From positions 1 to 60,766 of the forward strand of contig DVIN01000056.1 of the NCBI GenBank assembly GCA_018711275.1: DNA of 60,766 nucleotides, read 5' to 3'. The notes beneath the pieces are model-generated. The model made no database searches. It was given only the letters and a program-made list of their open reading frames with translations, and was not told where the DNA came from. Shown piece after piece: positions 24,901 to 31,240 of this stretch (its first letter is position 1; every line of letters begins with the position of its first letter). Position numbers and translations under genes: made by a program. The DNA is from Candidatus Pullilachnospira intestinigallinarum (GTDB lineage: Bacteria > Bacillota > Clostridia > Lachnospirales > Lachnospiraceae).

Positions 24901-26295
24901 GCAGGTAAATATCGCGCATCTGCTGCCATTGCTGACAATATTCAGCAGATCCTGCAATACGTATTCATCTATGCCCGCCGGAAAATCAAACAGAACCAGA
25001 AACTCTGTCTGAACTTCATATTCTGCATGCTCGCCGGCATAATCATACACGGTATGGTAAGTGCCTCCCAGCCTGTCCTGGAGGGTTCGTGTGACATACG
25101 CGCTGATTTTTCTGATTCTGTCAGCTATTTCATCCCGCCCCGTATAAATCTTTTTCCCAAACATTTCCGGCAGCAATCTGTACAGATCATGAAGCAGGGA
25201 AAGGCTGGATCCGCCTTTCAATGGATCCACTACTGTGTAGGTCAACTTTCCCGGAAGGGTTGTGGAAAGCATATCAAACATCATAGTGTTCACAAAGTTA
25301 CATCCCAATTCCGGATTATCCCCGGGTACGACAACAAACCACGGGCGGCCCCCCGACACAGACATTCCGTACGGAAAATAAAAGATCCCGTCTTTCGAAC
25401 AGATGGAGGCGTATTTTTTCAAGGCAGACTTGAGCACTTCAGACTTTATCTGGTCGGGAATGTATATCAACTGGATTCTGGTGAGAAATGTATCATCGGT
25501 CTGGCCGGAAAATCTTATTGTATATCTCTGCTCCCGGAAGCGCATCAGCTGTGTTGCCAGCCGCTCTGTGTTTTCCTCGGACAGGATCCCATTGAGATCC
25601 TGCCGGACTTTGTTTCGCAGAGCCTCCTTCTGCTCCTGATGTTTCTTTTCAAAGTTTTCCTGTTTTTGTGACTGCTCCCGCTGCAGAGCCTGTGCCTGAA
25701 AGGTCAGCATCTGTTTATATTGAAATTCGCTGGCGGCCAGAATCTCCTCCTTCTGCTGCTCCAGATCTCCCAGAAACATCTGCATTGTCTTTATCAGGGC
25801 AGTCAGCCTGGCAGTGTTGTCATTCTTTGATGACGCAAAAAGATTGGACAGACTTTTTCCCAGCGAAGAATTATTTCTGCCGAATCTGATGTAATTAAAA
25901 TCTGATTTTATCTTATCCAGCGCATTGGCGCAGTCATCCACACTTTTCAGATTAAACCGCTGCGGATAGTACTGAACCGGTTCTACTATTCCTTTGGATC
26001 TTGCCAGAGCAGCAATCGCCCCTGAAATAGATCTGCTGCCATTCGCTGCATATATCTGATCGCGGACAAGACAGGCTTCTTTCTGTATGGAATCCAGCCG
26101 GCTGTGAAGGCTTACGCGGATATTCTCAGTCCGTCCCTGCTGCTCTGCATTCTCCTTTTCCCATCTGGCCTCATACTCCTGCTTCTCTTTTTCCAGAGCC
26201 TGTGTTTGGTGAAGAATCTGCGCATCCGCTTGGCGAAGCAGCTGGTCAAATTTTTCAACTAGCTCTGGTATATTTTCCGGGTATTGTTTTCTCAT
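21904..26295 (-). CDS. FtsK/EssC-type multidomain ATPase of a WXG-like operon
   Basis: The 1463-residue protein begins with a coiled-coil region (about 1-230). I read four RecA/FtsK-like modules after it. Module 1 (about 310-560) and module 2 (about 635-830) have degenerate P-loops and end in LVLFDFPAG and LVLYDFPTG at the Walker B position. Module 3 (about 880-1120) is intact: Walker A GATGSGKST at about 908-916 and Walker B ILVIIDEFQ with the acidic pair at about 1017-1018. Module 4 (about 1190-1463) is degenerate again (ICGSDIRMAAR). EssC/EccC ATPases of type VII secretion have tandem modules and bind WXG100 substrates, and this operon supplies three WXG-like proteins. No N-terminal FHA domains or membrane helices are visible, unlike EssC. 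Confidence 0.85.
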   Translation of the reverse strand: MRKQYPENIPELVEKFDQLLRQADAQILHQTQALEKEKQEYEARWEKENAEQQGRTENIRVSLHSRLDSIQKEACLVRDQIYAANGSRSISGAIAALARSKGIVEPVQYYPQRFNLKSVDDCANALDKIKSDFNYIRFGRNNSSLGKSLSNLFASSKNDNTARLTALIKTMQMFLGDLEQQKEEILAASEFQYKQMLTFQAQALQREQSQKQENFEKKHQEQKEALRNKVRQDLNGILSEENTERLATQLMRFREQRYTIRFSGQTDDTFLTRIQLIYIPDQIKSEVLKSALKKYASICSKDGIFYFPYGMSVSGGRPWFVVVPGDNPELGCNFVNTMMFDMLSTTLPGKLTYTVVDPLKGGSSLSLLHDLYRLLPEMFGKKIYTGRDEIADRIRKISAYVTRTLQDRLGGTYHTVYDYAGEHAEYEVQTEFLVLFDFPAGIDEYVLQDLLNIVSNGSRCAIFTCICAPNRDGEYSEVMNARIKEVSQQSEVFVQPDAQHLLLNGNLVRMYSNIASEEAKQLLGRYILFYEDKKNQGTVLSQPQRTLIFTRDSEQADAAIAQLYQTNQMYRTAYGTIRRDNRGFPEAIPLGIISFPSALFEKSPAYHQMQELFGTEDPKHQGGWRIELPMIVELNRGMHFYLKHRENTRKVLTFSHHVIWSLLSFLPVGKVNVCIFDGKQRGNSMIPFLDFRKRCPDVFDEKIYTSQEDMYERLRRLNGQIDEFIQDKLGNRYQDFLDYNRNTPSRQEPATLLVLYDFPTGMDKRNMELLLNVLQNGKRCGVYVMICHNQDIAFSSYENLEGYVEEMEKSCQTVTYSDGNLMLMPYDFPLHVPRFPEAAEIDVFAEEYGKRITKTKNQGISFDDILPVELFAAESSENLSIPAGIGDRSAVVNLVMGQGSSHHGLIAGATGSGKSTLLHTIIMSSMLKYGPDQLQLYLMDFKSGTEFKIYESVKLPHIRLLALDAMQEFGESILENLVQEMEQRAERFKEEAGGVTAIRDYVRVTGKTMPRILVIIDEFQILFNDAANRKVAEHCAELAKRIVTEGRAFGIHLLMATQSMRGISNMALISGIVEQMLIRVGLKCGESDIRYLFPNADCGKVQTMMKGPVGTAVMNLDYTEKPEAGFRVAYFDDDAQRRYLEKISEKYSDYPSRLQVFEGKRTEKLLDYFRREGLGRTEELPVRIHMGMPVKVAPPYTIIIDKKRKHNLLICGSDIRMAARVADNYIISALMNQNASVYCADGDLLVDDDSAKSFYDLLAGWSGRFTLAQDRGDIIRMIGDVYSQYQERKKKNKKDAIFVVFKNLQFLDIVGMMLKGETIEEGDYLEEEPQGGQPEISDPIAAFDFDSILTQPRNEDSMSAGEKLIRLIESGSMYGISFVISSLEYQTVKDTMGSYGENTLKHFPERVVFSLSQGDAEFLLDDISISGLQNQTVYFTDGIREKLTIKPYITPEVYELKEYLEKI

Positions 26296-26343
26296 CGCTC
26301 TGCCCCTCTTTTTTTATGATAATTCCCGATACGGTTCGGCTTT

Positions 26344-27081
26344 TCATTTTGTCAGTCTGACATTGTCTTCAACAATCCAGGTTATTACCCGGCTGAGTGC
26401 CTGTTTTGCCTGCGCCGGCGCAGGCTGAACAGAGCTCTCTGCGGCTCTTCGGTATGACATGATCTGGTTTTGGTAAGACATATTTCTCTCGGTCGTATCC
26501 GGGATAGCTTTCAAAGTCTTAATATTTTCCATGGCTTTTTTTACGACAGTTGTGGTTCCCTTAAAAAGTACCGCAAAAAATCCGAATACCACACCGATCA
26601 CCAGTTTTAGAATTCTGACCGGCCATCCATCCGCTGAAGAAGTCCCGAATAAAGAAATCACGGTTCTTACGCAATCGCCGATTTCAACTGAAGCACAGGC
26701 CAGAATCGCTCCTATAAAGGTGAATACCAGCCGACAGATCACCGATGCCACACCATTGGCCAGCAGCTCTCCCGGAAATTTGGCAGATATTAAGGATCCA
26801 GCCAGATAGCCAATAACAACTGCAGCAAGCAGTTTGATAAAATATTTTATCACGTTACCCCTCCTGGACTTCAGACTTTCCATATTCTGCTCCGCAAGCT
26901 TTCCCCCGCAGTCAAAGCAAATGCTCCTGCCGGCTTTGGCTCCGCCGAGAATTCTTCCTGCCTCTGCACAGTCTGCGCAGAGGGGATGGCCGCACTGTAC
27001 ACAGTATGCCTGGGCCTTTCTTATAGGATGATAAAAACAAACAGCTACCGCCTGGTTCTGTCCCTCATGATTCTGCTCCAT
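26344..27081 (-). CDS. B-box-like zinc-finger membrane protein of the WXG/FtsK operon
   Basis: The 245-residue protein has an N-terminal Cys/His cluster (about 12-65). It contains CFYHPIRKAQAYCVQCG, CADCAEAG and CFDCGGKL, the spacing of B-box zinc fingers found at the start of many bacterial membrane proteins. At least three hydrophobic segments follow (about 80-105, 110-145 and 160-185), then a short soluble tail. The ATG at 27081 follows GAGGAG; a TTG at 27099 overlaps the upstream gene and is less likely. It is the only membrane protein in the operon, so it may anchor the ATPase or form a channel; this is inference. Confidence 0.8.
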   Translation of the reverse strand: MEQNHEGQNQAVAVCFYHPIRKAQAYCVQCGHPLCADCAEAGRILGGAKAGRSICFDCGGKLAEQNMESLKSRRGNVIKYFIKLLAAVVIGYLAGSLISAKFPGELLANGVASVICRLVFTFIGAILACASVEIGDCVRTVISLFGTSSADGWPVRILKLVIGVVFGFFAVLFKGTTTVVKKAMENIKTLKAIPDTTERNMSYQNQIMSYRRAAESSVQPAPAQAKQALSRVITWIVEDNVRLTK

Positions 27082-27095
27082 TTTTTTCTCCTCTT

Positions 27096-27365
27096 TCAAA
27101 ATCTTACTCTTCCGTATTCATCCAGCGCCTCCGCCAGCCATTCCAGTTTGGGAATCGAACTGCGAAGCGTTGCGGACGGTTCCTCCGTCAGCTGGGCGAT
27201 GCGCCTCATAAGCATCAGAAATTGCCTTGACTGCTCATCGTCCCACTCCGGAGACTGTTTCAATACGCTGCGGATTCCGCTGCTGATCTGCTGCAGATCC
27301 CGCACAGTTTTTTCCAGATCCTGTTTCATCCCGCGGATGATTTCAGGCGATGCCTTTACTGCCAT
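27096..27365 (-). CDS. WXG100-like small helical protein C
   Basis: This 89-residue, mostly helical protein carries a Trp-x-Asp turn (SPEWDDEQSRQFL, about residues 45-57) between two predicted helices, the place where WXG100 proteins have their WXG motif. Length (80-100 residues) and the hairpin pattern also fit. AGGAGG precedes the ATG. It follows protein B by 11 bases. Family membership is by pattern only, because the glycine of WXG is Asp here. It is a likely substrate or partner of the FtsK-type ATPase. Confidence 0.7.
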   Translation of the reverse strand: MAVKASPEIIRGMKQDLEKTVRDLQQISSGIRSVLKQSPEWDDEQSRQFLMLMRRIAQLTEEPSATLRSSIPKLEWLAEALDEYGRVRF

Positions 27366-27376
27366 ATATCTTCCTC

Positions 27377-27658
27377 CTACAAATCCGTTGATTCATATCT
27401 TCTTACCGCCTTCAGCAGCTCTTCCAGCTTCATCAGACAGTCCTGCAGTTCCTTTGCCGGCGTTCCCATGGCCTGACAGCAGTCCTGGACAATCCGCCCC
27501 AGTTCCCTGTATTTCTGGTCGCTCCAGCCGCCCGATCCGGCCATCTGGTAACCGTTTATCAGTTTTTTCGCCGCCATCTGCAGTTCCTGAATGGATGTCT
27601 GGCAGCACCGTATTCCTCCCTCAACAGCGGAGCTTTCCACCGATACACCTTTTGCCAT
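27377..27658 (-). CDS. WXG100-like small helical protein B
   Basis: The 93-residue protein has two long helices separated by GSGGWSDQKYRELG (about residues 46-59). The W-x-D-x-x-Y pattern and length fit the WXG100 superfamily, with Asp replacing the usual Gly. A strong GAGGAGG site precedes the ATG. It is the third gene of the operon. No signal peptide is present, as is normal for WXG100 proteins, which leave the cell as helical hairpins. Secretion itself is not shown by the sequence. Confidence 0.7.
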   Translation of the reverse strand: MAKGVSVESSAVEGGIRCCQTSIQELQMAAKKLINGYQMAGSGGWSDQKYRELGRIVQDCCQAMGTPAKELQDCLMKLEELLKAVRRYESTDL

Positions 27659-27676
27659 ATTTTTTCCTCCTCTTAT

Positions 27677-28417
27677 TTACAGCGATGTGTTCAGATATTT
27701 TTCTATACTGTTTATGCAGCGCTGCACCGCGTTTATGTTCCTGTTGGCAGCGCCGGCAGATGCGTACTCCAGATTCCTGGCCGCGTTCACGCAATCCTGC
27801 AGATCCCTTTTCATCTGATCAAATGCCCTCCGCATACGGATGACTTTATCCTGTCTGCGCGCGATAACTGTCTGCACTTGTCTCAATTTTTCTTCACAAA
27901 CGCCCTTCTGCGTCGTTAATGTCTCCCGTCTGGTATAAAACTCCGCCCGCTTCTGATCCGTGGCCGCCCGCTCTCTTTCCGCATTCGCCAGCTGTTGATT
28001 CAGTCTGCCGATCTGATCCCTCATCGCGGCCGCTGCCGAAGCACTGTTGTTATTTCCTTCCTCCCGGCTCTGCTGTGCCGTCATCGCGTCCAGTTCCGAA
28101 TATGCCCTGGCCAGCTCATTTTTCAGGTTCACGATCTCAGCCGTCAGCTGCTGAACCCGGGTATAATACTGCTGATATTGGCCGGATGCGTAAGAAAGGT
28201 CTTGCGTGATTTTTGCCATTTGCTGGGTAAGCTCATTCTTCTCGGACAGGCTCTTCTGGAGTTCCGCGTTCGCGTTAGCCAGGCTGCGTTGCCCCGCATC
28301 CAGCTCTGCGTTCGCGCGCCGCTGCATTCTCCTGGCAAGCCCGTTGATGTCCACATCGTACTGTTTTAAAGCCTGCTTTACCGCCTCCAGCGACTCCACT
28401 GAAACTGAAGCATTCAT
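27677..28417 (-). CDS. Long coiled-coil protein of the WXG/FtsK operon
   Basis: The 246-residue protein is almost entirely helical, with heptad-like patterns over about residues 20-210 (for example ELQKSLSEKNELTQQMAKI) and many Gln, Ala and Arg. It has no membrane segment or signal peptide. The ATG at 28417 is preceded by AGGAGG; an upstream TTG frame overlaps the previous gene. LXG and WXG proteins of type VII systems also have long helical N-termini, so this could be a secreted rod or a cytoplasmic scaffold. No known family is recognised. Confidence 0.75.
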   Translation of the reverse strand: MNASVSVESLEAVKQALKQYDVDINGLARRMQRRANAELDAGQRSLANANAELQKSLSEKNELTQQMAKITQDLSYASGQYQQYYTRVQQLTAEIVNLKNELARAYSELDAMTAQQSREEGNNNSASAAAAMRDQIGRLNQQLANAERERAATDQKRAEFYTRRETLTTQKGVCEEKLRQVQTVIARRQDKVIRMRRAFDQMKRDLQDCVNAARNLEYASAGAANRNINAVQRCINSIEKYLNTSL

Positions 28418-28431
28418 ACGCAAATATCCTC

Positions 28432-28650
28432 CTAACAATGCTCATCGGCTATTTTGTGAAATTCCGCAATGGATCGCTGGCATCTGTTTGCCGCTTCAAT
28501 TACGCTTCTTGACTGATTCCCCAGCCGCGCCACGGAACTGGCAAGCTGCTGATAGTTTTCATCCTGCCATAAATCCGAAGCATGTTTTATGGCATTCCCC
28601 AGGCGTGCCGTTGCCTCCTGAAATTCCTGAAGTTCTGTGTTATTCGCCAT
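28432..28650 (-). CDS. WXG100-like small helical protein A, first gene of the operon
   Basis: The 72-residue protein has two helices around ASDLWQDENYQQL (about residues 24-36). This is the W-x-D-x-x-Y turn also seen in proteins B and C. It is shorter than typical WXG100 members. AAGGAGTGGG precedes the ATG. It is first in the operon, behind a promoter and a leader hairpin, so it may be made in the highest amount. The three proteins differ in sequence, which suggests hetero-assemblies instead of recent tandem duplication. Confidence 0.7.
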   Translation of the reverse strand: MANNTELQEFQEATARLGNAIKHASDLWQDENYQQLASSVARLGNQSRSVIEAANRCQRSIAEFHKIADEHC

Positions 28651-28685
28651 GCACCCACTCCTTCCTCACTGCTGACTGCAAAAAT

Positions 28686-28714
28686 ATCTCCCTTCGCGAA
28701 AGCGTATGGGAGAT
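28686..28714 (-). promoter_or_regulatory. Leader hairpin, possible attenuator of the WXG/FtsK operon
   Basis: ATCTCCC (28686-28692) and GGGAGAT (28708-28714) form a stem with further CGC/GCG pairing inside. On the minus strand it is followed by ATTTTTG, so it looks like a weak intrinsic terminator between the promoter and the first gene. On the plus strand a T7 run also follows, so it could block transcription entering from the other side. Confidence 0.4.
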
Positions 28715-28750
28715 CAGTCTTTTTTTCGTCTGTTTTTGTCTCTTAGTATA

Positions 28751-28778
28751 ATTATAGAGATTCTCAGGTATAAATCAA
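28751..28778 (-). promoter_or_regulatory. Promoter of the WXG/FtsK operon
   Basis: On the minus strand TTGATT (28778-28773), a 16-base spacer and TATAAT (28756-28751) lie about 100 bases before the first gene. Confidence 0.6.
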
Positions 28779-28915
28779 GAGATTTTATCCTTTTCCTTTT
28801 TCGGATTAATTATGACTGTCAGATTTTTATGTATCCTGTTACTCTGATTACCAAGAATGTTGCGAGCGTATATTTGTGGCAGTGAAACTGGAAGACTGAA
28901 CGATCACCTTCTATA

Positions 28916-28944
28916 TTGACAGCCTTTGAGCGTAAAGGTAAAAT
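28916..28944 (+). promoter_or_regulatory. Promoter upstream of the OmpA-like lipoprotein region
   Basis: TTGACA (28916-28921), a 17-base spacer and TAAAAT (28939-28944) start rightward transcription in the AT-rich 560-base gap between the WXG/FtsK operon and the lipoprotein gene. Confidence 0.6.
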
Positions 28945-28987
28945 AAAGTCAAGGCGATTCGGAGATTACCGAAAGAGGGGCGGAAGT

Positions 28988-29083
28988 ATGGGAAAACATA
29001 GTATTTTAACTGATGTTCATGTGATTTATAAGGGTATAATTTTGAGTATTTGGGACGCGGAATATAACACAGAGCAGGTGTGA
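28988..29083 (+). CDS. Possible 31-residue leader peptide
   Basis: A short frame starts MGKHSILTDVHVIYKG and ends at a TGA (29081-29083). It lies behind the promoter at 28916 and a GAGGGGCGG ribosome-binding site at good spacing. It has a hydrophobic centre and no Cys. It may be a leader peptide or a decayed gene remnant. I find no family resemblance. The rest of the gap (29084-29212) is AT-rich and holds nothing else I can name. Confidence 0.35.
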   Translation: MGKHSILTDVHVIYKGIILSIWDAEYNTEQV

Positions 29084-29212
29084 TTCCATGTCCTTTTTAA
29101 TAATTGAAAAAATTGATATTTTTTTAAAACTTTTTAATCTGTTGGATTGTCTAAGCTGTGAAAAGAAAAGATCAAAATAGAAATTGTTTTTATACTAGGA
29201 GGATAAAATTAT

Positions 29213-31135
29213 ATGAAACGAAGGATATCGGTAACTTTATGTGCAGTTCTGAGTGCAGTAGTTCTTGCTGCCTGTGGAACCAAGGGTGCAGAAGAACCCG
29301 CATCAGAGCAGGAAGCAGTATCTGAGCAGATCTCAGAAGAATCAGATAATGCTGCTGAAGAAGAGCCTACTCCCACTGAAAGCATTGAAGAGGTAGACAG
29401 AGAGGTTACTCCGGCAGCAGATTTTTCGACAAATGATATCAGTGATGAAGAGCAGGAGGATTTAGAGGATACTTTCACAGCCGGGACCAGCCAGAATGAT
29501 GCCGCCACGATTTCGCTGGGAACGAAGGTATCCGGAACCATTGAGAGTGGGGCCTATGCCTGGTTTGCGTTTACTACAGGGGATACAGAGAGTGCAACTT
29601 ATAATATCACGTTTGTGAATACGACTGTTGGCACCGATGATTTGCAAGGATATCTGTTTGATGAATATGGAACACAGCTGGGTATGGGAAATGCCGGCAG
29701 TGACGGTACTCCTGAAACGATAGCCGCTGATGAGCTGGCCGCTGATACGACATACTATGTTCGGCTGAATCCCTGGGGCGATGAGACCCTAAATTATACT
29801 CTGATTATACAGGATCCCAATAAAACTGCCTCTGCGGAGTCAACTGCCAATGAAACATCGGATACCCAGAATTCTATGTTAGATCCGCAGGAGAATTTGT
29901 CAGCAGATGAGATTATTCCAGGAAGTAGCCAGAAGGATGCGGTACTAATTCCTTTGGGAACAAAAGTTTTCGGAACCGTTGAAAGTGACACATATGTTTG
30001 GTTTGCGTTTGCAACGGGGAAAAATGCTAAGACTACATATAATATTACATTCGTTAATGCATCAACGGAAACGAATGATTTACAGGGATATCTGTTCGAT
30101 GAATACGGAACAGAGATCGGAAGAAAGAACGCGGGAAATGACGGAACCCCTGCTACGATTAGTACCGATCAGTTAACCCCCAATACGACATACTATGTCC
30201 GCTTGAACCCGTGGGGATCCGAAACATTGGATTATTCCGTAGTTGTAAAGGACCCGAATGCTGAGAATACGGCATATAAAACAGTAGGGAGTTTTTCGGA
30301 AGCCAGGGGAGAGACAGTTTCCGAGTCGGATGGAAGTATTGTAGCCGGTACGAACCAAAATGATGCGGTACTACTTCCCATGGAGACAAATGTATCAGGC
30401 CAAGTTAAAAGCAAAACCAGCGCCTGGTTTGGATTTACTACAGGCGAGAATACAGATATTACATACAAAATTACTTTTGTAAATGCCACAGAGGGTACTT
30501 ATGATCTTCAGGGATACCTGTTTGACGAATATGGGAATGAACTGGGGCGTAGCAATGCAGGAAATGATGGAACACCGGCGACCATTAATGCGGAGGAGCT
30601 TTCATCAAACACAACTTATTATATCCGTCTAAACCCATGGGGCAATGAAGACTTGGATTACACTCTAATTATAAAAGCCCCTGTAGAGGAAGAAGAGGAA
30701 AATCCTCTTGTATTTGAAACTCCCTTCGAGATCAATGAAACTCAGGTACAGTTCGTAATTAATGAAGCTACTTTCATTGATGAAGGAAAAGCAAAAGAAG
30801 TATTAAAGCCTGTTGCGGAAGCAATCCTTGCCTATCCGGATCATTCCATTCTGATTGCGGGAACCACCGCCACCGATGGAACTCAGGAATCCTGTGTGGA
30901 TCTTTCTATCCGTCGGGCGGAGGCTGTGAAAAAGCTTCTGGTGGATACCTACGGAGTGCCGGAATCCCAGCTGCAGCTTGTGGGGTTGGGCTATGAATTG
31001 GATCCTTTTGAAAGAGGTGCGGACAGAGATGCAAATGGAAAATTCGTAGAATCCGAGGGGAAGAAAAACAGACGTGTGGTTATCCTGGATATTGATGATC
31101 CCATTGCACAGGAGCTGCTGAAGATTAATAAGTAA
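29213..31135 (+). CDS. Lipoprotein with three beta repeats and an OmpA-like C-terminal domain
   Basis: The 640-residue protein starts with a lipoprotein signal (lipobox VLAAC, Cys 21) and an acidic linker. Three repeats follow at about 91-201, 236-350 and 378-493. Each begins like GTSQNDAATISLG and ends with TTYYVRLNPWG; they look like pre-peptidase C-terminal (PPC) type beta domains. The C-terminal part (about 506-633) is OmpA-like, with the motif DLSIRRAEAVKKLL that in OmpA/MotB domains contacts peptidoglycan. The protein should be anchored on the outer face of the membrane and bind the wall. AGGAGG precedes the ATG. It is divergent from the WXG/FtsK operon and followed by a terminator. Confidence 0.88.
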   Translation: MKRRISVTLCAVLSAVVLAACGTKGAEEPASEQEAVSEQISEESDNAAEEEPTPTESIEEVDREVTPAADFSTNDISDEEQEDLEDTFTAGTSQNDAATISLGTKVSGTIESGAYAWFAFTTGDTESATYNITFVNTTVGTDDLQGYLFDEYGTQLGMGNAGSDGTPETIAADELAADTTYYVRLNPWGDETLNYTLIIQDPNKTASAESTANETSDTQNSMLDPQENLSADEIIPGSSQKDAVLIPLGTKVFGTVESDTYVWFAFATGKNAKTTYNITFVNASTETNDLQGYLFDEYGTEIGRKNAGNDGTPATISTDQLTPNTTYYVRLNPWGSETLDYSVVVKDPNAENTAYKTVGSFSEARGETVSESDGSIVAGTNQNDAVLLPMETNVSGQVKSKTSAWFGFTTGENTDITYKITFVNATEGTYDLQGYLFDEYGNELGRSNAGNDGTPATINAEELSSNTTYYIRLNPWGNEDLDYTLIIKAPVEEEEENPLVFETPFEINETQVQFVINEATFIDEGKAKEVLKPVAEAILAYPDHSILIAGTTATDGTQESCVDLSIRRAEAVKKLLVDTYGVPESQLQLVGLGYELDPFERGADRDANGKFVESEGKKNRRVVILDIDDPIAQELLKINK

Positions 31136-31140
31136 CAGGA

Positions 31141-31194
31141 AAGCGTCCTTTCTTTACAGAAAAACTATCGGTCAGGTAAGAAAGGGCGCTTTTT
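31141..31194 (+). terminator. Terminator after the OmpA-like lipoprotein
   Basis: AAGCGTCCTTTCTTTAC pairs with GTAAGAAAGGGCGCTT, followed by TTTT. Confidence 0.85.
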
Positions 31195-31240
31195 GATTGG
31201 AAAACAAAAGTTTACAATAAATAACAAAACGGAGGAAAAT

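Noticed and set aside
21904-28650. Canonical type VII secretion locus (EssABC/EsaA/YukD)
   Set aside because: Only WXG-like proteins and an FtsK-type ATPase are present; no EssA, EssB, EsaA or ubiquitin-like YukD is found and the ATPase lacks FHA domains.
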